Shown here piece by piece: positions 59,314 through 64,000 of a DNA stretch of 64,000 nt. A model generated the notes under the pieces. It made no database searches. It was not told the origin of the DNA and worked only from the letters and a program-made list of their open reading frames with translations. Within the stretch, counting starts at the first letter, position 1; each line of letters opens with the position of its first letter. A program made the translations under genes and the position numbers. Source of the stretch: Fremontodendron californicum (lineage: Eukaryota > Streptophyta > Magnoliopsida > Malvales > Malvaceae); contig JAULJL010000025.1 in assembly GCA_030761205.1 (NCBI GenBank), positions 8,561,501 through 8,625,500 on the forward strand, written 5' to 3'.

Positions 59314-60939
59314 GACATCAATGAGATCAAAAACACCTTGTCCACATTGACAGCTTCATTACGCACTCAAGAAAAAGGTAAGTTTCCTGCTCAACCTCAG
59401 CCTAACCCTTCTACTCAATGTCTTGTTTCTTGCTCCAATGAAACTCAACAGGAAAATGCCAGTTCTATCACAACTCTTCGAAGTGGAAAGGCAATTGACA
59501 AAAAGATTCCATCAAAAGACCAAGATCCTCTTTCCCCTCCGAAAAGTAATGGTAAGAATGATGGTAAGTCTGAACTTCTTGAAAATTTGGACAAAGAAAA
59601 AGGTATGCATCCTGCTCCTTTTCCTCAAAGGTTGCAAACAATAAAGAATTTGAATCAAAATGCAGAAATTTATGAACTTTTCAAACAAGTTAAGATTAAC
59701 ATTCCTTTATTGGATGCAATCAAACAAGTTCCATCTTATGCTAAATTTTTGAAGGACATGTGCACAGTTAAAAGGAAACATAATGTACAAAAGAAAGCAT
59801 TTTTGACGGAAAGTGTGAGCTCAATCATTCAGCACCTTACTCCACCAAAATTCAAAGATCCTGGATGTCCAACAATCTCATGCATCATTGGAAACACTAG
59901 AATAGAACGTGCATTGCTTGATCTTGGTGCTAGTGTTAATCTTTTGCCTTTTTCTGTTTATCAACAGTTAGGTTTAGGTGAACTCAAGGAAACACCTGTT
60001 ACACTTCAACTAGCTGATCGTTCTGTAAAAATTCCTCGAGGGATAGTTGAAGATGTTTTGGTTCAAATTGAAAATTTTTACTTCCCTGTTGATTTTATTG
60101 TTTTGGACACACATCCTGTTTCAAATCCAAATGTTCAAATTCCTGTTATATTAGGCCGTCCATTTCTTGCAACTTCTAATGCTCTGATAAATTGCAGGAA
60201 TGGTATGTTGAACATTTCTTTTGGAAATATGACTTTAGAATTAAATGTGTTCAACACTTGCAAGCAACCTGGTGATGATTCAGAAGTACATGAAGTGGAT
60301 TTCATTGAAGAACTTGTTCATGAACATCTCACCACTACCACATTCCATGATTCTTTAGAAGCTTATTTAATTGAATGTGAGTTTGATAATGCTTCAGAAA
60401 TTTCACACACTGATTCTTTGTTAAATTCTTTTCAGGTTAAGCATTGTTGGAAACAAAAGTTTGAGGAACTTCCATCACTCACAAATGTCACTGTACCATC
60501 AACTATTGAACCACCCAAGCTGGATTTAAAACCATTGCCATCCGAACTAAAATATTCCTTTTTGGGTGAGAATGAAACTTTTCCAGTCATAAATGAACTT
60601 GAGGAACTCAGAAATGATGCATATGAGAATTCTAAAATTCATAAAGAAAGAACTAAAGCCTTTCATGACAAGTTAATTTCAAGAAAAATATTTGATGTTG
60701 GGCAAAAAGTTCTACTTTATAATTCTAGACTTCACATATTTCCTGGTAAGTTGAGATCAAGATGGACTGGCCCATTTGTGGTTAAGCATGTGTATCATTA
60801 TGGAGCAGTTGACATTGAGAATCCTCAAAATGGTAACGTATTCAAGGTAAATGGACAAAGACTCAAACTCTTTTTGGAAAATCATGTTACTCAAGAAGAG
60901 GTTGTTTTTCTTACTGATCCTTGTTTTGAAAATAACTAG
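59314..60939 (+). CDS. Protease fused to integrase-C-terminal-like tail
   Basis: Same frame as gag, after one TAG; the first ATG is 59338. Segments: a linker (ITTLRSGKAIDKK), a conserved pre-protease region (FPQRLQTIKNLNQNAEIYELFKQ region), the retropepsin motif ALLDLGASVNLLPFSVY, LQLADRSVKIPRG, FYFPVDFIVLDTH and ILGRPFLATSNALINC. After PSELKYSFLGENETFPVI the ORF passes without a break into ELEELRNDAYENSKIHKER, KAFHDKLISRKIFDVGQKVLL and GKLRSRWTGPFVVKHVYHYGAVDI, which is the part normally following the integrase core. RT, RNase H and the integrase core are precisely missing, with the frame kept. The product could be a protease plus a nucleic-acid-binding tail. It cannot copy or integrate DNA alone. 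Confidence 0.88.
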   Translation, partial: DINEIKNTLSTLTASLRTQEKGKFPAQPQPNPSTQCLVSCSNETQQENASSITTLRSGKAIDKKIPSKDQDPLSPPKSNGKNDGKSELLENLDKEKGMHPAPFPQRLQTIKNLNQNAEIYELFKQVKINIPLLDAIKQVPSYAKFLKDMCTVKRKHNVQKKAFLTESVSSIIQHLTPPKFKDPGCPTISCIIGNTRIERALLDLGASVNLLPFSVYQQLGLGELKETPVTLQLADRSVKIPRGIVEDVLVQIENFYFPVDFIVLDTHPVSNPNVQIPVILGRPFLATSNALINCRNGMLNISFGNMTLELNVFNTCKQPGDDSEVHEVDFIEELVHEHLTTTTFHDSLEAYLIECEFDNASEISHTDSLLNSFQVKHCWKQKFEELPSLTNVTVPSTIEPPKLDLKPLPSELKYSFLGENETFPVINELEELRNDAYENSKIHKERTKAFHDKLISRKIFDVGQKVLLYNSRLHIFPGKLRSRWTGPFVVKHVYHYGAVDIENPQNGNVFKVNGQRLKLFLENHVTQEEVVFLTDPCFENN

Positions 60940-61125
60940 ATGTAAATATAACTTTTACTAATCTTCAAAAAAAAAAAAAAAAAAAAAAAATTCATTTTTT
61001 TCCCGGTTAAATAGCGGATAACGGTACTCCGTGATTATTTAAGTCGGTTCCATCAGCTACCCACAAAACTGATATTGTATATAAATTTCTCTTTCATTTT
61101 ATTTTATTTCATTTTTTTTTTCAGG
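60940..61125 (+). other. Spacer between protease fusion and the Cys-cluster ORF
   Basis: Contains a poly(A) tract (about 60967-60990) and ends in a pyrimidine tract plus CAG directly before the next ATG (61111-61124), a strong splice-acceptor look. Confidence 0.5.
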
Positions 61126-61659
61126 ATGGATGATATTCTCAAAAGATTGCAGAAACGATTTCCTCCTTTTCCTCGGAATATTTTACTGAAGCTTTACCAA
61201 GTTCGATTAGAAAGATTAAGAATGCTTATGAACAAAGGGATTCCTGAAGACATACGTTGGATAATTGAAGCCAAGGTACGTGAAGATGAATATCTTCCTG
61301 TTTTGCATTTACCAGGTACAGGTAGAAGCACTTATGCAAAGAAGCGACGAGCAAAGCGCATGAGTTCAAATTGCCACAAGTGTGCACGATGGACGTGTAA
61401 CGGTAAATGTCGTTCTATTGGGATTCCGTCCTCTAATCGAGATGATAAAATTGAATTCATTAAGGATGGACTGAGTAAGGAGAATTTGGGTAATATCCAA
61501 CTTTCTCTTGAGACGCATCCTAGTGGAGACGTACAAAGAGAAATTCTTGATTTATGGCCGCAATTCCAAAGGGAATGGCAACATCTTGGGAATCTGATGT
61601 TAAAAGACCCTGTTTGCCAGCTTGTAAAACTGGATGGGAAGCATATCCTCGACTCATAG
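61126..61659 (+). CDS. Small ORF with a Cys cluster, unknown function
   Basis: 177 residues from ATG 61126 (MDDILKRLQKRFPPFPRNIL). I do not recognise a family. It is basic in the first half, with KKRRAKR at 72-78. This is followed by a C-x2-C-x4-C-x3-C cluster (Cys83, 86, 91, 95; CHKCARWTCNGKC), which could bind zinc. The second half is acidic and Trp-containing, with WPQFQREWQHLGN. It sits between the pol remnant and the LOG-like gene on the same strand. The upstream frame is open from 61075, but the ATG after the acceptor-like CAG is favoured. It may be an accessory (env-position) ORF of this lineage. Confidence 0.65.
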   Translation: MDDILKRLQKRFPPFPRNILLKLYQVRLERLRMLMNKGIPEDIRWIIEAKVREDEYLPVLHLPGTGRSTYAKKRRAKRMSSNCHKCARWTCNGKCRSIGIPSSNRDDKIEFIKDGLSKENLGNIQLSLETHPSGDVQREILDLWPQFQREWQHLGNLMLKDPVCQLVKLDGKHILDS

Positions 61660-62028
61660 AAGGCGTTTAAGCCGTTTCTGGACGTAAAACCAGAGGAAGA
61701 TGTGAGCCACAATCACAACTACAATAAATGACTTCTCAGCTTTTGGTTTGATTTGCAATAACTTTATTTCAGTTTAATTTACGTGTTGTTCGATTTGTGT
61801 AATTATTCTCGTTTTTTTTTTGCATTGGTCTTTTACGATTGATTTTTCTTCTCTTTTTGATTTTCTTCCTGAAATCACGCAAAAATCTTTTGTTAGGTTA
61901 AAATTTTCTTCTGACAGGTCAAATACACTTTCGGCGACATTATTACTCTTGTCTGATTCACTACTCAGTCCTCTATATATTACACCATGTACTCATTCTC
62001 TTTCAGGCACTCGAAAAAGAAAAAAAAA
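61660..62028 (+). other. Spacer before the LOG-like ORF
   Basis: Non-coding, T-rich. It ends with TTCTCTTTCAG (61996-62006), an acceptor-like site 22 bp before the LOG ATG, followed by an A-rich stretch. Confidence 0.5.
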
Positions 62029-62676
62029 ATGGAAAGCACTTCGTCCCAGCGCATTAAAAAAATTTGTGTCTTTGGAGGTGCTTATCCAGGGAAAAATAAC
62101 ATATTCGCTGATGAAGCCATAAGAGTTGGAGTAATACTTGCCCAACAAAAGATCCACTTGATTTATGGAGGCGGTAGTACGGGTTTAATGGGAGCAGTCG
62201 CTACAGCAGCACACGCCGGAGGAAGTCCAGTTCTAGGAATCGTGCCAAAACTATTCACAGATTTTTGTGGACCTACCGTGGGTAAGGAAATACAAGTCTG
62301 GAGTATCCCTGAACGGATAACAATCATGTACCATTCTGCCGATGCATTCATTGCCTTACCAGGAGGTCTGGGTACATTGGAAGAAATAGCTTGCGTGGCT
62401 TCTTGGTCATCTTTGGTCACAAATAAGAAACCCATTGGTTTGCTTAATATTAATGGTTATTTTAGTAATTTACTTTCATATTTAGATAATGCTGTGGATA
62501 ATGGATTCATGTTTTCAGAGGCAAGGAGAACCATAATTTCTGCTACAACCATTGAAGATTTACTCAAAAAGCTACAAGCTTATGAGTGTTTATCTGCTAC
62601 GGTTGTTTCGCAAACGCTCGGAAAAAGAAAAAGAGATATGGACGAGCAAGGAGTGGATTGCACTTTGTCTTTGTGA
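62029..62676 (+). CDS. LOG-like cytokinin phosphoribohydrolase in a retrotransposon
   Basis: 215 residues from ATG 62029 (MESTSSQRIKKICVFGGAYPG), no intron. The LOG (LONELY GUY) family hydrolyses cytokinin riboside 5'-monophosphates to active cytokinin bases in the cytosol. Hallmarks: nucleotide-binding YGGGSTGLMG (46-55), HAGGSPVLGIVPK, Arg96 in PERITIM, DAFIALPGGLGTLEE (105-119), KPIGLLNINGYF, and a basic tail GKRKRDMDEQ. The length matches plant LOG proteins. The active-site box PGGxGTxEE is complete, with Leu where plant LOGs have Tyr. The usual RK pair is RI, and the early Cys in VFCGS is Gly. Host LOG genes have several introns, so the intronless copy suggests capture through spliced RNA. 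An upstream in-frame ATG at 61987 is less likely. The frame is intact, so it could be active or have a changed substrate. Confidence 0.88.
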   Translation: MESTSSQRIKKICVFGGAYPGKNNIFADEAIRVGVILAQQKIHLIYGGGSTGLMGAVATAAHAGGSPVLGIVPKLFTDFCGPTVGKEIQVWSIPERITIMYHSADAFIALPGGLGTLEEIACVASWSSLVTNKKPIGLLNINGYFSNLLSYLDNAVDNGFMFSEARRTIISATTIEDLLKKLQAYECLSATVVSQTLGKRKRDMDEQGVDCTLSL

Positions 62677-63664
62677 CATTATCTAACATTTTGCTTGTTG
62701 TGTCTCAGTTATAATAAGTGGTTAGCAACCTCTGCAGGTAATATCTCCTAAATTCTACCTTTAAAATTTGACATTGGGGACAATGTCATATTTTAGTAGG
62801 GGGTAAGGGACATATTTTGCTAAAAAAAAAAAATATTTTGTTGTGTTTTAAGACATTTAGAAGTATTCATTCTGAACAAGGTCTGAGTAAGGGAGACTTG
62901 AGACATACCTTGTCAGTTTGATTTAATCTTCTTCTTCAAAAAAACAAAAAAAACAAAAAAACAAAAAAAAAAAAAAAAAAAAAAAAAAAAAGCATGTTTA
63001 GACTTAGTGTGTTTTTTTTTTAGTTACTTTCAATACAATGATGAGATATGAATTGCATAAGTCTAAAACAGATTTATTAGTGAGAAGATTTTCATGAGAA
63101 TTGAGCTTGATGTCAACCTTTTTATGAGCCAATGTTAATATGATATGTTGATTGAGAAAGAAGCATGTTTAGACTTAATCTGACTTGTATAATCATCTTT
63201 GTGAGTTTTTGAGCCTATAATGATTGATGCATTATACAAATCAATCTAATTTCTTTCTTGAGTGCTCTTATGATTACATGATTCTCTAGAACTTGCTTTA
63301 AACCGTTTGAGACTATATTGATACATGTGACAACATGAATATGATAGAGGCATTAGGATTATAACCAGAGCCAAACAGCCATCCATTATTAATGTTCTAC
63401 GAGAACATCCCCACTAGTGAGCCAATTTGAGCCTACATTAAATATGATGTTTTATTGGTAACCACAACTTACACCTAGCCTAAATATGCTTATATCCTTA
63501 CCCTTGTTCTAAAGATGAATTTTATATTTTGAGACATATTGCAAAAAAACAAGGGATATTTTTATTTGAAAATTTGGGTTAGAAACAAAAGATAAGTGTG
63601 GGGGAAAGAAAAGAAAAGAAAAAGTCAAGAGAAAAAGAAAGGGATCATTGTCAAATACATTCCC

Positions 63665-63703
<39 letters not shown>

Positions 63704-64000
63704 CTCTTGAACTTCTAGAAAAAGATGTTACAAAGTTGGTTAGAATGATGCAAAGGCTCAACATGAATATTTAGCCTATGTTATTATGTGCTTTATAAGA
63801 GTTTTGAGAAGTTTTATTTGTATGATCTTATTATGTCTCTAAAATCTATGAACTCTTTGGAACCTTTGTGATATCTTTATCCTTTTGTTCTTTAACCACA
63901 TTATAACCCTTTGGCCCCATTACAACCTTGAATAAAGACCTCTTGATTTATGAAGTTGTATGATCTAAATAGTGGAGAATAGGTGGACAAGCAAGCATAT
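62677..64000 (+). other. 3' untranslated region of the LOG-carrying element
   Basis: Contains ACATTGGGGACAATGT with a purine-rich AGTAGGGGGTAAGGG (about 62771-62810), poly(A) tracts at about 62945-62991 and 63668-63699, and a second purine run GTGTGGGGGAAAGAAAAG at 63596-63613. The phrase AAGCATGTTTAGACTTA occurs twice (62991 and 63161), marking an internal repeat of about 170 bp. No coding sequence seen. Confidence 0.5.

Larger units (their letters stand above)
56286..64000 (+). mobile_element. Athila-like retrotransposon carrying a LOG-like gene
   Basis: It has a 5' LTR (56286-57769), tRNA-Asp-like PBS, leader repeats, gag, protease fused to an integrase-C-terminal-like tail, a small Cys-cluster ORF, an intact LOG-like ORF and a long 3' untranslated region. 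The element runs past the window end; no 3' LTR is seen by 64000. It lacks RT, RNase H and the integrase core and so must be non-autonomous. Its ORFs are much cleaner than those of the neighbouring element, with a single in-frame stop in 2.8 kb, suggesting youth or selection. Confidence 0.8.

Noticed and set aside
62163..62435. 90-codon ORF antisense to the LOG-like gene
   Set aside because: Antisense shadow of a conserved coding sequence.
1..64000. tRNA, rRNA or other structural RNA genes
   Set aside because: Only tRNA-complementary primer binding sites were seen; no complete tRNA cloverleaf or rRNA sequence was recognised by eye.

Overview
This window is AT-rich nuclear DNA from a flowering plant, probably a eudicot; the species cannot be named from the sequence. 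It is almost entirely a nested patchwork of transposable elements. Three protein genes read as intact: a four-exon OTU-family cysteine protease gene (20385-22889, minus), a four-exon plant-mobile-domain gene carried inside a transposon (40841-43824, plus), and an intronless LOG-like gene carried inside a retrotransposon (62029-62676, plus).

Layout. 1-15894 is a decayed minus-strand Ty3/Gypsy element of the Tat/Ogre type. Its 5' LTR, tRNA-Arg-type primer binding site, ORF1, gag, protease, RT, RNase H and integrase remnants run from right to left, ending in a partial 3' LTR. It is interrupted by a copia-type solo LTR (8933-10614) and by an Athila-like LTR fragment (3969-4286). 15895-20384 is AT-rich spacer with small inverted-repeat elements. 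The OTU gene follows, then more repeat-rich spacer. 25736-33890 is an 8.2-kb Mutator-like element (MULE) with terminal inverted repeats (TIRs) of about 600 bp, a broken MuDR-type transposase, and an F-box/LRR gene fragment just inside one TIR. 34565-36258 is a fragment of a plastid phosphoserine aminotransferase gene between inverted repeats, with a foldback MITE nested in it. 40058-44861 is a 4.8-kb MULE-like element with an exact 10-bp target duplication. It has no transposase and carries an intact 617-residue plant-mobile-domain (MAIN-like) gene. 45480-51787 holds two broken copia elements and a hAT-type MITE with an exact 8-bp duplication. 51788-56285 is an Athila-like element with only gag and protease remnants. 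56286-64000 is a better-preserved element of the same broad type whose 3' end lies outside the window.

The most interesting object is this last element. From 5' to 3' it has an LTR, a tRNA-Asp-type PBS, gag, an in-frame TAG, protease fused in one ORF to an integrase-C-terminal-like tail (RT, RNase H and integrase core absent), a small Cys-cluster ORF of unknown function, and an intact LOG-like ORF (the cytokinin-activating phosphoribohydrolase family). It appears to be a non-autonomous retrotransposon that has acquired a hormone-metabolism gene.

A theme of the window is gene capture: F-box/LRR and plant mobile domain in MULE-type elements, phosphoserine aminotransferase between inverted repeats, and LOG in an LTR retrotransposon. 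All homology calls come from reading translated motifs; no database search was run.
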